Assembly: GCF_010389155.1 (NCBI RefSeq)
Contig: NC_057768.1
Location: 8,306,501-8,370,500 of the forward strand
Direction: 5' to 3'
DNA: 64,000 nt
From: Erigeron canadensis
Taxonomy: Eukaryota > Streptophyta > Magnoliopsida > Asterales > Asteraceae
Shown one piece after another: positions 42,792 through 56,531 of this stretch (positions are counted from its first letter, which is position 1; every line of letters begins with the position of its first letter). The notes under the pieces are model-generated. The model was not told the DNA's origin and searched no databases. It saw only the letters and a list, made by a program, of their open reading frames with translations. Both the position numbers and the translations under genes were made by a program.

Positions 42792-43112
42792 TCTATACTA
42801 TCTTATAAAGCATTTTGTCCTTTTTGAAAATTCCAATTCATGAGTTGAAATACCTATAATACCCTTCTTTTTTATTCACTATATAAACATCCTTAACTAA
42901 TATACATATAATACCCTTAACTCTCAAGCACTCACTTTCTTCTCTCTCCTCAAATCTCGCACACTCATTTTTTTTTCTCTCCTCAAATCATTTTATTCAT
43001 CTAATTCATTCAAAATCTTTTATCTCAAAAACCGTATATCGATAAATTATAAAAATTGTATCGAAGTTCTTAAAATTTCATACTCTTTCATTAGAGATGT
43101 CATTGACCCCCC
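42792..43112 (+). repeat. Helitron-like repeat, copy 2
   Basis: Begins A|TCTATACTATCTTATAAAG, a plausible Helitron 5' TC end, and shares the conserved blocks listed for 24380-24775. It appears to break off after GAGATGTCATT. Confidence 0.5.
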
Positions 43113-43579
43113 TTACCTCTATAAAGTGCCGCCCCTAAAGATGATCGTTGAGTTTATAAAATTATTTAATTGTATTAAGACATGGGATCCATCGTGTTAT
43201 GATAATGTCAACAATACAAGGGAATGATTACGAAAAAGGGAAACGAGGTGACACAAGATAATTAGTTGTAAGTGAGAGATGAGATATAATGCAAGAAACC
43301 TATTACCAATTCCGTAACTCACGTAACATCGTTCGATTGAATACACTTTTTTTTAAATTACTTTCTAATAATAATTATTAGAAAGAAAAAATAAAAAATA
43401 GATAAAAATAATCATTATTAGACATGTAACACTATCTAATACATATAATTAAAAGTGATGGCCTAAAAATACCATCAGAACTTTTACAAAACATATAACT
43501 TATAAGGAGTTACATTAATAATTAAATAAAACTTGATTAAATGAATAACAAAACTATAATTAATAAATTAATAAGTATA

Positions 43580-43760
43580 TGAGAAAAGTGAGTATGGTAT
43601 TGTTATGCACTCAACTTAGGTGAAAAACCTCACACATACTAATTTTTTAATATTTTTAATAAATGTTGGGGGCCCCATGTTTTTTATGGTTTAAAATTTA
43701 ATATGTGAAGGATTTTTCACCCAACTTAGATACCTAACAGACTTATATTCCCTCCCCCTA
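43580..43760. mobile_element. TA-flanked MITE, copy 3
   Basis: The arms TATTGTTATGCACTCAACTT and, inverted, CTGTTAGGTATCTAAGTTGG match copies 1 and 2, including AGTGAGTATGG at the left and ATATTCCCTCCCCC at the right. TA-rich flanks. Confidence 0.7.
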
Positions 43761-45827
43761 AGTATATTATATATATATGAAGGGTAAAGTAAACACATCA
43801 ACCTTTTATCTTAAAAGTAATTTTTTTATGGGGAGTTCTCTCAATATGAGAAATTTTTATTTTTTTAAAATATGATTTGCTTATATAATACAAACATAAT
43901 TGCCTTTTTATTTATTTATATAATTTTGATTTAACATTTGTATTTTAATCATAATTATGTTCATAGTTGAATTCTTTTTTGATATATATATATATATAGT
44001 GTTTGATGAAATGTATATCATTACATATGCGTATTTTTATTTTGTTATTTTTACCGAAGTTATGAATCTATTTAGTTAGACAAAATTCTATATTATATGA
44101 CAAAATTAAACTCAAAACATATTAAAATAATATATATATATATATGACATATCTTTTGAAACCACTAGTCTATCAATTTGTTTAATACTTTATTCTTTAA
44201 TATTATAAGATGAAAGTTTTTTTTTTTCCAAACCTAAAGTAAAAAAATGGAGTCAAATATAATTTTACTAATAAATAATAAAACACCAATCTTTGGAAAG
44301 GAATCTTTTCCAATTCTCAATCCTCAACAAATCAACAATGTTTTGAAAACTACATTAGACACTAAACCGATCTCAACCTTCAATAATGTTTTAAAACTAG
44401 ACCGAACACTACCAATCTCAAAAAATATATATATATAATATAATATAAAATCCCGGTTTTGCTTGTTATACAAATATTATAGTAGATAACAGATATACTA
44501 TAACAACTCATTTTATTGTATATGTTTTCACTTCTCATTTTATCAATTTTATATCTTCTTATCAGATAGGGATATGTGAAAAAAAAAGTCCGGCACAAAC
44601 ACCTTTATACATTCTACAACCACACGAGGCTAAGAGGAGTGGAAACTACCAAACATGGGACGACTTGGAGCATGTGACGCCATATCACATGTTGGGTAGT
44701 CTTGGACAGCCTATTAATAAAGTGAGAGTGTCCGTTTCTATTACTATCGTCACATGCTGACAATTGATTTTTTGTTTCATTTTTTTTAAATAAAGATTAA
44801 ATTAAAGTAAGTATTTTAAATTAAAAATAACAATATAACTCATACAGATTAAAGTTGATATATACTTTATATTTTCAAGAATAAAGTATGAAAGATTTAA
44901 ACTAATATGTGACTATAATAATAGATAAGAATGATAAAATAAAATTGATTTATATATATAAATATCATATCTCATTTCTTCTTCTATACTGATGCTGCAA
45001 CGAACAACAGAGAAAAGAAAACTCAAGCAAATAAACAAAACTAATAAACAACTTGATAAAACAAACCGAATAAATATAAAAAGTCTAGAAAATTAAAAAT
45101 ATCAAAGCAAATATGGGCATCCCATACGCTTGAGAGAGGAATGATGGTCGTATCGCCTAGCGGGGGCGGTGCGCATATAGTGTTCCATCTGTAGATCGGA
45201 GTCCTAATTGTCTGAGTACATCGTATCCTTAACCAAACTACATGACACATCAATTTTTTCGATCACATTTTTGGTCTTCATTTCATTTCAATGTAAAAGA
45301 AAACATACACACTAGCTATAAGAAAACAATGCTTATAACATTTTTCGGGTCTACATCTTCATCAGCCATCCTTCAACTCCACCTTCACCCACGCTACCTT
45401 TTAGATCCATCGTTGTTCTTTAACATCACCGTCGTTCTTCGTTATCATCGCTTTATTCTTCTCAAACAAAACCACTATCATCGCCGCCCTTTAGGTTTGT
45501 GTTTCACCAACTATTAATTTTTTTTGTACACACATGTCTTCACCTATTTGACCATTTTGACCGATCTGACACGGGTTCAAAATGATCTTCTTTTAGTTTT
45601 GATCATCCGGTTCAACCCACTTTGATCCGGTTCACTTTATTGCACCTGTCCTACCGAACCGGTTTTTTGATAAAAATTCCTGTCAAACCAGAGTCCGTCT
45701 GACCGGTTGAAAAACATTGACCCTCTACTCCTCCATACCATATGCCCAGACAAAAGATTTTTATGCCACGCTAATACCCACTCCTCCTCCTCCTCCAGGT
45801 AAGCAAGTAAACGGAGAAGGCGGGGGG
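43761..45827. other. AT-rich spacer before the ABC1 kinase
   Basis: Several TA microsatellites (for example 43981-43998 and 44133-44144). A less AT-rich stretch at 45120-45240 and a CT/CAT-rich stretch at 45340-45500 are probably old repeats or 5' flank. No gene recognised. Confidence 0.5.
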
Positions 45828-48800
45828 ATGAGGCGGTGGAAACTTGTGATGACGATGATGATATCATCCGCCGCAGTTGTGACGACGACGACCGGTGCCC
45901 CATCCACCTTCTCTCTTCTTCCTCAAACCGACAACAACAACTCTCCTTCATTCCTCCTGCGCTCCTCTCGCTCTTTCTATACTGTTCCTTTCTTTCTTTT
46001 TCTTATCTATTTTCTAATTTTTATTTTTATTTTTATATCATCATCATCATCATCATCATCTTTTTTTTTTTTTGTTTGTTTACAGATTATTGCAAATGTT
46101 GCTGATTACAAGTACTCGTTATACGGCTTATCTCCGGCTGAAGATTCCCTTCAGTATACACAAATATTATCTCAGGTGCAAATATTATCTTCATAATGTC
46201 ATTGTTCAATCACACCTGTGGGAGTGACTAACAATAGGATTAGTGGTAATTCATCCAATTGAAATTTCTATAAATATATAATTTTCGAAATTATATGTAC
46301 TCATATGTTGCCAATGGGGTTGGTGGCCCATTGGTAACGTCTTTGACCTTGGGGGTTCCACCTGGGTAATAGGGATTTTTCGAGAGTCCTGGGTTTCATC
46401 CCAGGCAAGCGTGTAATTTAGGAGTAGGACTAGATTAGAATGCGGTTCTAAAAAAAATATGTACTCGTATGTTCATAGGACCCTATAAGTACTTCAATCC
46501 GATTTATGACTGACTGCAATGGATTTTTTTTTTATTTTATTTATTTTTATTTTTATTTTTTATTTTTTTTTATACCTAACCTCTTTTTGGCTCAACTTGC
46601 CTCAATCACGGACCGTCAGCCTAGCTGACGGAGTTTCATAACAAAAAAAAGGGGGTAAATGGGTGGGAATACTCTGGTCCCATGTACCGTCCTGATACCC
46701 AGAGCGCACACCACAAAAAATTGATGTCCGATGACTCACCATTTCCACACATGGATCACAAAATATAGTTTCTCCACTTGCCTTTGGGCCAGTCCGATAC
46801 ACCAACCGAGTTGTCACTTTTTATCCATATTCTGACTCGACTCGTACGAGTCTAACAACTATGTCGACAAGTAGTACTAACTAGATGTATGATAGTTGTA
46901 GATGAGCTTCCTTTCAGTTTTGTGGAAAATAAAGGGTTTAGACATTATAATAGCGTTTTCCAGCCGTTTGGCTTGAAATTCTTTGTAGAAGTACTATGAC
47001 CATAGCTGCTTATGACTTGTTTCTTGAGGAGAAGGAAAAGGTTCGTGACTTTATTAAAAGAAACATTGGTAGAATATGTTTGACCATTGATGGTTGGACT
47101 TCTACTCAACAGTCCAATTATAGACAATGAATGGAAGTTAAGGAAAAAAGTGTCAGAGTTTTAAACAACTTGATAGTCATAAAGGGGTTGACATTGGAAA
47201 ATAAATAGAGCAGTCTTTTATAGATTGGAAAATCGAGAATGTTTTAACAGTTTCGATGAACAATGCTAGTGCTAATGATGTCGCTGTTTTATTTTTAAGA
47301 AATGTGCTTAAAGGTGTGCTTATAGCATTCATCTGTGGGCCTATGCAGTCACATGGTGATGGTGCCAGTTGACCTATGATCAATTGGTAGTTCTATAACA
47401 TTATTCATGCTATTCCATAAATCACTTGACCACTTGTATCCACAATAAATTAGGAAAACAATCAACTTCATCTGCTCTTTAAGACCATAAATAACTAGTA
47501 GTTATCATTGTTTATATGTCTGCCCTGCCTTTTAAACTTATATATGTTCATGCTGCTTACCATATCCAATTCTTTCCCTCGTAGATATCTAGACGCTTAG
47601 CCAGTATCTAAATTTGATCTCCTTTTTACTACGTGTATTCAGTAACAAGTATACTATTCCTTAACCGGAAACATAATCATACAGCTGAATAATGAAGGTC
47701 TTTATGTGCTCTCCTGTTTCTTTTACTCCATCTTGTGTTGATACACTGTTGTTCATAATAAGTCTCTTTTTTGTTTGTCTTTGGCTTGGTTGGTACTATT
47801 TAAAAAAGGGCAAGTGATTTTATGTCTGAAAATCTATTCACTTTTCATCGTCATATTTTAATATTTTTGTTATTATGCCGTTAATTAGAGTTATACAATC
47901 CCTACAATAAAGTTGTAGTATCTTTTTCAACCTGTTTATTGAGATGCCTTATCATCAGTAATTTCTAGCAACATAAACTGTTTTGTAGAATCTAATTTGG
48001 GTAAATAGGTTGAATCCCGTTGTTACTTAATAATTGTAACTCAAAAGGATGGCAGTTATCCAGATTTCAGATTGTCATATTAATAAGACTTGTATAGTGA
48101 TCCATCCCTTCGGCCTTAAGCTTTACTAAATTCTAACCTTATCTATATGTCATTCACTCAATTCAAAACCTTAAGCTCGTGTTATCTGCTTCTGAAAAAA
48201 CACATAATAACATCGTCACCCTTCTAACTACTTTGATTGTCCACTTGACAAATATACGTAGTTTAAGAAACGTGTAATTATCGCATGTTGCTTGTTATGA
48301 AAATAATGGTTTTACCCTTGACCAATAATGAAATATCCCTTTGAGTTTTGTAATTATAAATTTAGTTAGGGGGTCTCAGAGGAAAGTTAACAAGTTATAT
48401 CTAACTTTTTTAAGAAGTGGCCAATGAAATTGGGACGGAAGAGCAGTGTTGTTTTTATACGTCGCACTCTAATATGTCATTCATGTTTTTCATTGATTAA
48501 GGTTCATCTACGCTCAGCCAAGAGGATATTGAAACTATGTGAGATGAACCAAGGATTCTATATTAAAGCTGGTCAGTTTGTAGCATCCATGAGGCAAGTC
48601 CCCAATGAGTACTCATCTACTCTTGCATCATTGCAGGATCAGGTCTGTATTTTCTTAACTGGTCACAAGTCTCTTTGTTTGGTCTCTGCTTAATAGATGT
48701 TTGTTAATACTTTAGGCAGTTCCTTGCTCATTTCAAGCAATAAAAGAAGTACTTGTTAACAATCTTGGATCAGATTTGGAAGAGATGTAAGTTGTTACTA

Positions 48801-51800
48801 ATAGATGGGTTAATCTATATCAGTTTTTTGGTGAACTTTTGCCTGGAATATATGCCAAAACTCAATAGTTGATATTCTATGTGGTGTATCAGTTTTTTGT
48901 CTATTGATGAAAAACCTATTGCTGCTGCATCCATAGCACAAGTGCACCGTGCGTTACTCAAGGACCATCAGGAAGTAGTGCTTAAGGTCGGTCAAAGATT
49001 ATTTTTCATCTTGACTTTCTCTCTTTTACTTTGTCTTTACACCTATTTGTGTTTCTTGATATGTGAACTGGTTTTCAGTATGTATATTTAGACAGACACA
49101 AATGACATAGTAATTCTACATTTCATAAGAGAATGTTTTTCGCAAGTAACCATATTTGCAAGGTTGCAACCCTATTACACAAATCCAAAGCCTAGTTGGT
49201 TTTGTATCATATTTACAAGTAAATCCGTAAACAATCATATTATATGTAACTGTTTTGTTAAAAGGAAAAACTTTTTTTTAATCACATAGGATTTTAAATA
49301 GTAAAAGGAAGAGTATATTGTATAAATTGAGCTCGTTAGTTTTCATTCAGTCTTCCCTTCAATTCAACTTTTTGGCACCACTAGAAATCATATTTTGTGG
49401 TTAAATGTTTAATATTATAATTTCTCTGTGTCATGATTTTTGATCTGAGATTTAGGTATCTAATTGGCAATGTTTACTTTTTTGTTGTATTTTCTTGTCT
49501 GAATCACATCTTTCTATTGCATGGCTTGTTCTTTACAATAGATTGGTGAACCGTAAAGTGTGAGTTGAACATTAAATGCTCTAAATGCAGGTCCAATATC
49601 CTGGTTTAAAAGATCGGATGAGAATGGACATTGCAACGATGTCTCTAGCAGCCAAATGGGTCACATGGGTATGCATGGAACCATGCTGTTATTTTGGTTG
49701 TATAATTTTACTCTCTTTCTAACATAGCCGATATTTAAGTTGTGACTTGGTTTGCTGGTGTTGTTCATCATATATATGGACTAGATCACTTTCATGTCAA
49801 CTCATTTTATAAACAATATAAGGATATCACGTAAATTACTCATGGTACCTCAATAGATCTTAATGGTGCTGATCATGCCCAATTTGTTACAAATAAGTTA
49901 TTGCCACCACTACATATCCAGCCAAAATAATGATGATAATCATGATCACAAGCTCCACTGAATTGGATATCCTCCATTGGACCTGAAACTCGTCTCATCT
50001 TAAACATAACCTTGGAGTTATCTTCTGCTATATCCGGTCTGCTATAAACATTCGTTTGTTTTTCTTTCTGCAGCTTTTTCCAGAATACAGATTTAAGTGG
50101 ATGGTATCTGAATTTTCAGAGCTGATTGCTTTAGAACTTGGTGAGCTAAACCAACCTTAAAAACTGGTTATTATATTTATATACCATACTTTTGAGCATT
50201 AGTTTCAGTTTTACCTTAGGTACGTGTATTTTGTTGTAAAATTTTCACTCGCGAGTACTCGAGTATGGGGTGTAAAGACACAACAGTGCTGGCATTTGTA
50301 GCTCTTATGGCATTTGTAGCTCTTAGTACTTTCTAGTCATGGGATCAAGCATTGCTATAGTAATTAGTTGCAATAGTTATAAGTTCAGTGGTATTTGACA
50401 TTTTGACTGTTTGAAAAGAATATTACCCTGAAGTTGCAAATGCTAACTAATAATTCATGTTCTTATAAATTAATAATTCATGGGTTCGTATCAGCATGTA
50501 CTAAACGAACTTGGTGCACAGATTTTACTGAGGAGGCAAAAAATTCATTCAGAACTGCAACAAACTTCAAAAATAATAGTAGAGTCATAGTCCCTAAGGT
50601 TTTTCAGGTTTGTATCTTCATTCTATGGGTCTATAATTATGCCATGAACTTTTGAGTGATGTGGACTGAACTTCACATTTATACACCCAGGAACTTACCA
50701 CTAGCCAGGTTTTGACTATGCAGTATTGCAAGGGACGGAAGGTTAGTATCTCATTCATTGGAATTCCCTATACCTTTTGCCAAATATCAGGGTTTTATAT
50801 GCTTTTTTTATTCATGAGTGATCTGTCTGTCCTTATGCATGAAGATTTAGAAAGTAATTTGCATCAAGTTTTCCAGATAAGTTGTCATATTTCCTGCAAG
50901 AAAATGTTAAAGTCAGTCAATTGATTTAACCAAACGCAAGGTTACACTACCGTGCAAAGTCGTCTTGTAAACCTCCGAAAACTATCTCTAGGGTTCTGGT
51001 TCTACTTTGAACTGATTAATTATTGGAAATAATTGAACTAATGAACTCCCTCATATATTAGATGGTTGAATTTATACATGTTGTATTCTGTACAATATAG
51101 ATCCTTGGTTCTGTTGGATTTAAGATGCTTGATATCTAATTGTATCTATTACTGTTAAGGTATTCCCCAATGTAATCATAACTAAATAATATGTAAACCT
51201 ATAAACAGGTTTCTCTTGATATGGGACAAGCTTATTTTGCAAAATATTTATATTGATACAAAGGATCATCAAGCGTAAGCTTCTTTACTATTTCCACATT
51301 ATTGATTATTTTTTCCCCGGTTAAGAAACCAGTATAAAGCTGTCATGTGACTATTTGAGAAGCCGAGAATGATGCTTTATGTTGCTTTTTACAAGTTGTT
51401 TGGCAGTGGGGGTTGATTAGTCTATTTTATAGTCCGAAGAGCCAACGACAATATACGATATGAGGTATGATCGTATTTATTGAGATTTTCCACAGTAAAA
51501 AACAAATAATCTGGTCTTGTAAATAATGAAATAACAAATAGACTAAACATTTTTATAACTGAACTTGGGAATTTACAGGTCAATCAATAAAACTAAATTA
51601 TTAGATATGTTTACTCCATAATTAGAGAACAATGAGAAAAGCTATGAAGTTTTCTTACTATAGTAAAATTTATGTGAAAGACAACAAGCAAATGCATGAT
51701 CGTGTCCTTTGTGTAATTCAACTTGATCTAAATCAATTTAAGCTAAAAACTAAGTAATCATTTGGGTATAATAAACTAAAAAGTAATAATGAGAATGACA

Positions 51801-54800
51801 TCAACTTAAATAAAATTGGATATGGCTATTATGCACCGTTCGAATATCTTCATATGAACATAGGGAATTTAACTATTATGGAATCTGACCAATTAGTAAT
51901 ATTGTATAGCTTATGCAGCATAGAAGTCTCATTTTAAGTCACTCGTGTTCAAAAATTCGTAGATTGGGGTTGATAAATGGAGTTTTGATCTATTGTACTA
52001 GTAAATATATCAAGTAGCCACCTAAAAAGGTGTTGAAAATACAGGTGTGTATTGAAATTTGGAATTTTTGGCCTTTTTCTTGATAACCTATACTGTGAAA
52101 TGTCATGTATATCATTTTTGAATGGTTAGAATGTAAATCTGTGTATGTTGGTCCTATAAGTCACGGGTCCGCAGCGCTTGATACATTTGTTTATCTCTTA
52201 TACCTCTCCATTTGTTGTGATACGTGTAGTTTTCGTCTAAATTCAACTATTCCCAATCATATTCTGTTTCAATTATCGATCAGCTATTTTATATCCAGTA
52301 GCAACTTTTCTGGTTACTGATATGAGCTTTGTGGCATTATAGCGGGGCTATAGCGGTTCTGCTATTATCGACGCTATTTACCGCTATTACTCCGATATTT
52401 TGATTTCTAAATAGCGGTGATATCCCGCTATTTAAGGTGTTGTTCATAGTAACGGATTTTAAGACAAAAAAGGTTTAAAATAGCATAATTGACTTGGGAA
52501 AGAAGATTTCGCTAGACGTAGAGGTAGAAGAAGAAGATCTAGAGGTAGAAGATGAAGATAGGATCAGAAGCATCACAGAAAATCGAGATAGTCAACTACA
52601 TAACACCCCTTAGGACTTCTATTTTTTCATGTTTGGCAAGAACAACCCTTCAATATTGATATTTTTAAAGACTTGTGATATTTTTATTAAATATGTTAAG
52701 TATTAAGTATTATATATATATAGATATTGCATGATATATTAATTACTGCTTTACCACCGTTATATCACCGCTATAACCGATATATCGATATATCATATAT
52801 CAGACCTTGACCGCTATGCCGCTATTCTAGTAATTAACTATATAGCTTATGGGTGATGATATTGATGACTATAGGAATTCCTCATTTATTTTTATAGCAA
52901 AATAGGACTATAGACTTCAAAGAGTTGTTGCCGTGATTCATCTGAGTTTTATCTACTTGTCGAAAGACAACCAACCTTTATCTTCACTGGAGTTGGTTAA
53001 AACCGGGGTGTGCCTGTGTTATAGATTCATAGTTGATATGTGTACTTATTTCAATATATATGTGGTTTCTTGATTTTCAGATAGATGATTTGGAATTTAT
53101 TCGGGAAATGGGAATTGATTCAAGAAAGGTTGTTTTTCTTTTAGTTTGATATAGCAACACCATTCTTTCTACTAGTCCCATTTTTTGCCATTTGGAAGCA
53201 CTAATTGATGCATAGTTATAAGAATCTATATATTCTTTGGTGCAAAATGTCAGATTATTTACCTAACGTTAAGGGGATCTTTTTAAAATTTTTTTTTTTT
53301 TTGAAACTATATGTTTTTAACTCTCTAGCTTTTTGTAAAAGCTACATTATAAAATCTCTAGATTTGGTTAATCTAAATAGAAACTGAATTCAAACAGATA
53401 ATGAAAATACTATAAGTTGCGTTCCATTTGATGAATAAAAGCTCAAATCAGCTTGGTTTAATAGAATGAGAGCTGAAAACCGTACCATTTAATACCCTAT
53501 CTAAGTTCTAAGGTTATAAATACATTTTACCAGCACCTCTTGTTAACAATTAATCTTGTTAATGTAGATATAGATTTTGATTCTCTACTGTCTTCTATTT
53601 TTATATTAGGTTGCAAAAGTATTGACAGAAGCATTTGCTGAAATGGTATTTGTCCATGGTTTTGTACATGGAGATCCACATCCTGGTAATATATTAGTTT
53701 CCCCGGATGAAAAAGAAGGATTTATTTTAGGTATGTTGCAATAGCTTTTAAATATGTTGGTGTTTGATTTTTTAGAGTTACATGTATCCTGATGTGTATT
53801 GGAAGTTCCATTATGCAGTTCTTTTGGATCATGGGATTTACAAAAGTTTAGATGAAGAATTCAGAGTCAACTACTGCCAACTTTGGAAAGCATTGATTCT
53901 TTTGGATTCACATAAAATCGAACAAGTAGGCCAATACTTTGGTATTGGGAAATACGCTAAATATCTTCCCCTCATATTCACGGGAAGAACAATTAACAGG
54001 TGATTCGTGTTCCTTAGATGTGGCAATTATGATCTATTTACTTAAAAAGGAGTTGATTTGCGGCTGTTTTCAATCCTAAACTTTGCAAATAAATACTGTT
54101 TTAAATAAAAAGGGAATGGGTCAAATACGATTTCAATCAAATGGGATGAATTTTTTTTAGCTTTAATTGAATAGAAACAAATTATACTGTTTATCATGTA
54201 TACCACCTCCTAAAACCATTGCCAATAGAGGGTAGGAAGTGGTGTGGTAGAAATGGGACTGTGTTGCTTCTTTTTGGATGTTATGGGTTGAGTATGTTGA
54301 TAGTTAACCTAAACTTTTGAGTTAAGTATGTCAAGCCTGAAAAGTAGGTTGGTGCCTAGTATTTATTATCGGTAAATAAAAGGTTGCCTATGTAAATGTA
54401 ATATGGCAGACAGTTATGTAACTGTCTTGGCACCCATTTAACAAACCAGTATGACTGCTATGGACACCTTTTAGGAAAGTATGTATATATATATATATAT
54501 ATATGCATGTATTGTACTTCAGAAATGAAGCGAATAACAGTTGTATTCTTATTATCTCTTTGCAAGCATCGATAAATATAGCAAGTTTATACCTGTGATT
54601 TGTTCTTTATAGTAGGATTTATACCAAGAGGATGATCGAAATTGTGTTATTGAATGATTACGGTGATCATAGTTAATTTGTTAGTTTTTTACATAATGAA
54701 ATAAAAGAAGGGAAACAATGTTTGTGGGTAAACCCAAACTGAGCTGTTATGAGCTGTGTAGGAAGGGGTAGCTTTAACCCGAAAACAGTATGGCCATTAC

Positions 54801-56531
54801 CCTGTTTAGGGTTCTGCAAAAATTATGTTTCTCAATTCTCATGAATTGACATCACTTTTTATGAGGGACAGTAAAGCTGGTCTTGGGGACGGAATGTCTG
54901 TTGAAGAGAAAACAAATCTAAAAGAGGAAGTGAAGCTGCTAACAGTTGGGAATATATCAGAATTTATGGAATCTTTACCTTCTGAGTTTCTTACAGTATT
55001 GCGTACAGAGTACTTCCTACAAACTTAACCCTGCTAGTCTGTTACTGCCTCTCCATGTCCACCAATTGCTTCTTAACTGATTTATCTATTTTTATGCATC
55101 AGTGCACTTATCAGGTCTTTAACTAGCAAGTTGGGTTTCCCTTCACGTGTGCGCCTACTAATTTATGCCAACTATGCATTAGATGGTCTATCTTCAAAGC
55201 GAAGTTCTGATGCTGGTAAGTTTGATGGGCAAATAGCAATGCATATTACTTCATTTCTATTACGGTAGTTGATTGGACCTCAAAATTTTGTTGCCTTATT
55301 GTAGTTTTCAAATTCCGCCGAAACATATTATGTATGCTATGAAGTTGTAATGACTAATGAGTATTCTTAAGTAGGTTTTGTTATGACTTTCCAGAGTTGG
55401 ATGATACTAGTTACAATATCTTAGGTTAGTGACACATTTGAATCAAGTAAAGCCGGTTGCTATTATTGCAAGTTGCTTTAACTCTTTATAGAATTGGACA
55501 AGCTGTTGCACATTATACGTATTTTGATATCACTTTATGGTTAGTTTTATGATATATTAGGATATTATAATTAATGAATAATATCATTCTATCATTCATT
55601 ATTATTATTAGACAAGTAAATAGATATCTTTATTATCTAGTCTATATCTTTTGTTTGTGATGGTTTGCTAATTGAGCTATCACACACAAAAGATAAACCA
55701 TTTATCCTGTATATTTTGTTATTTTTATTCTTATTCGATCTGGTTTGTATCATTTTATTATCATGGGTTTTGTTGACGTTTGTATCTCCCATCATGACAG
55801 ATTGTATGTTGAAGTCTGTAAGCAACAGAATTAATCTTCTTCAGTTTAGGCTCTTACTTGGTAAGTCACCTCATTTGCTTGTCATTTATAGCCAGCTTTC
55901 ATGTTTTTTACTATGAGGCCGCAATATTAGCCATTGTCTGAGTATGTAGATTTGGTTTTTTATTTTTACTGGGTGGTTAAAAATTTGCCCAAAGTATGTT
56001 CAAATGCTTATATCCTTAAATACTCTACTAAATACAATTAATTTATTATGTTAGATATACCGTTTTTGTAATCATACATATTTTTATTTAGAACTACCTC
56101 TTGTTTTGTTAGGTACATTTTTTGTAATCATCATATATTTGTATTACTTTTTTTTTTTTTTCCTAACAGCATATACGTTTTTATTCTTAAAACTACCCCA
56201 AATAATGTTAAACTACTTCATGCCATAAATTGAACCTTAATTCTTACTCCAAGAAGCAAGAGTCTCTACCAAGTGACCCACATTGGGTATATATTAGTTA
56301 CTCATAACTTAAAGACCAAAGAAAAAGAAATGGACTAATTGTGGTGACCCTGGCATGGATCTGGTTTGATCTGTTAACTGAAGTACTGAACCGAATGCCT
56401 TTTCAGGATTATTGCAATTGTTGTCTTGGCTGAGGGACGCACGGCACACTCTCGCTGCATGGTCAAAGCATATTATGCTGTTAATTAGCCGACTTGTGAA
56501 CCATGGATACATGTTAGCACATTTACTTTAG
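45828..56531 (+). CDS. ADCK1-type ABC1/UbiB atypical protein kinase
   Basis: Sixteen exons: 45828-45983, 46086-46175, 48502-48642, 48716-48786, 48893-48986, 49591-49668, 50074-50140, 50522-50607, 50691-50741, 53081-53128, 53610-53730, 53819-53999, 54872-55009, 55103-55215, 55801-55860, 56407-56531. They join in frame to about 539 residues, typical for ADCK1-like proteins. ABC1 kinases act in mitochondria or plastids in quinone and lipid homeostasis. Diagnostic motifs are KAGQ (104-107), the Ala-rich loop AAASIAQVHRA in place of the Gly-rich loop, VVLKVQYP with the ATP-binding Lys, LELDFTEEAKN, HGDPHPGN (314-321) and LLDHG (337-340). All are intact. Exon 1 has a weak donor (GTTCCT), and the start could instead be 45717. 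Convergent with the lectin kinase. Confidence 0.9.
46310..46456 (+). mobile_element. SINE in ABC1 kinase intron 2
   Basis: About 147 bp, flanked by a 17 bp duplication with one mismatch (ATATGTACTCATATGTT at 46293-46309, ATATGTACTCGTATGTT at 46457-46473). The interior has an A-box-like GTTGGTGGCCCATTGG, a B-box-like GGGTTTCATCCC, and ends in an A run. These are the marks of a tRNA-derived SINE. Confidence 0.8.
46645..46800 (+). repeat. Dispersed repeat, copy B
   Basis: Matches 8976-9130 block by block (GGGTGGGAAT, CATGTACC, ACCCAGAGCGCA, GATGACTCACC, CACATGGATCACAAA). Class unknown. Confidence 0.55.
46988..47400 (+). pseudogene. hAT transposase relic in ABC1 kinase intron 2
   Basis: Translated in pieces it reads AAYDLFLEEKEKVRDFIK, GRICLTIDGWTS and VSMNNASANDVAVLFLRNVL. 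The TxDxWTS and DNASAND-type blocks are those of plant BED/hAT transposases (NNASAND here). Internal stops and frame changes show it is dead. No TIRs recognised. Confidence 0.7.
52343..52832. repeat. Element with inverted AGCGG-rich ends in ABC1 kinase intron 9
   Basis: The left part repeats TATAGCGG and CGCTATT. The right part has the inverse (CCGCTATAACC, CCGCTATGCCGCTATT). Between them is a purine-rich stretch with GTAGAGGTAGAAGAAGAAGA. It looks like a degraded DNA element; class not determined. Confidence 0.4.

Noticed and set aside
45836..46105. Asp-rich alternative frame in ABC1 kinase exon 1
   Set aside because: The overlapping frame from 45828 joins the conserved VADYKYS block; this one does not.
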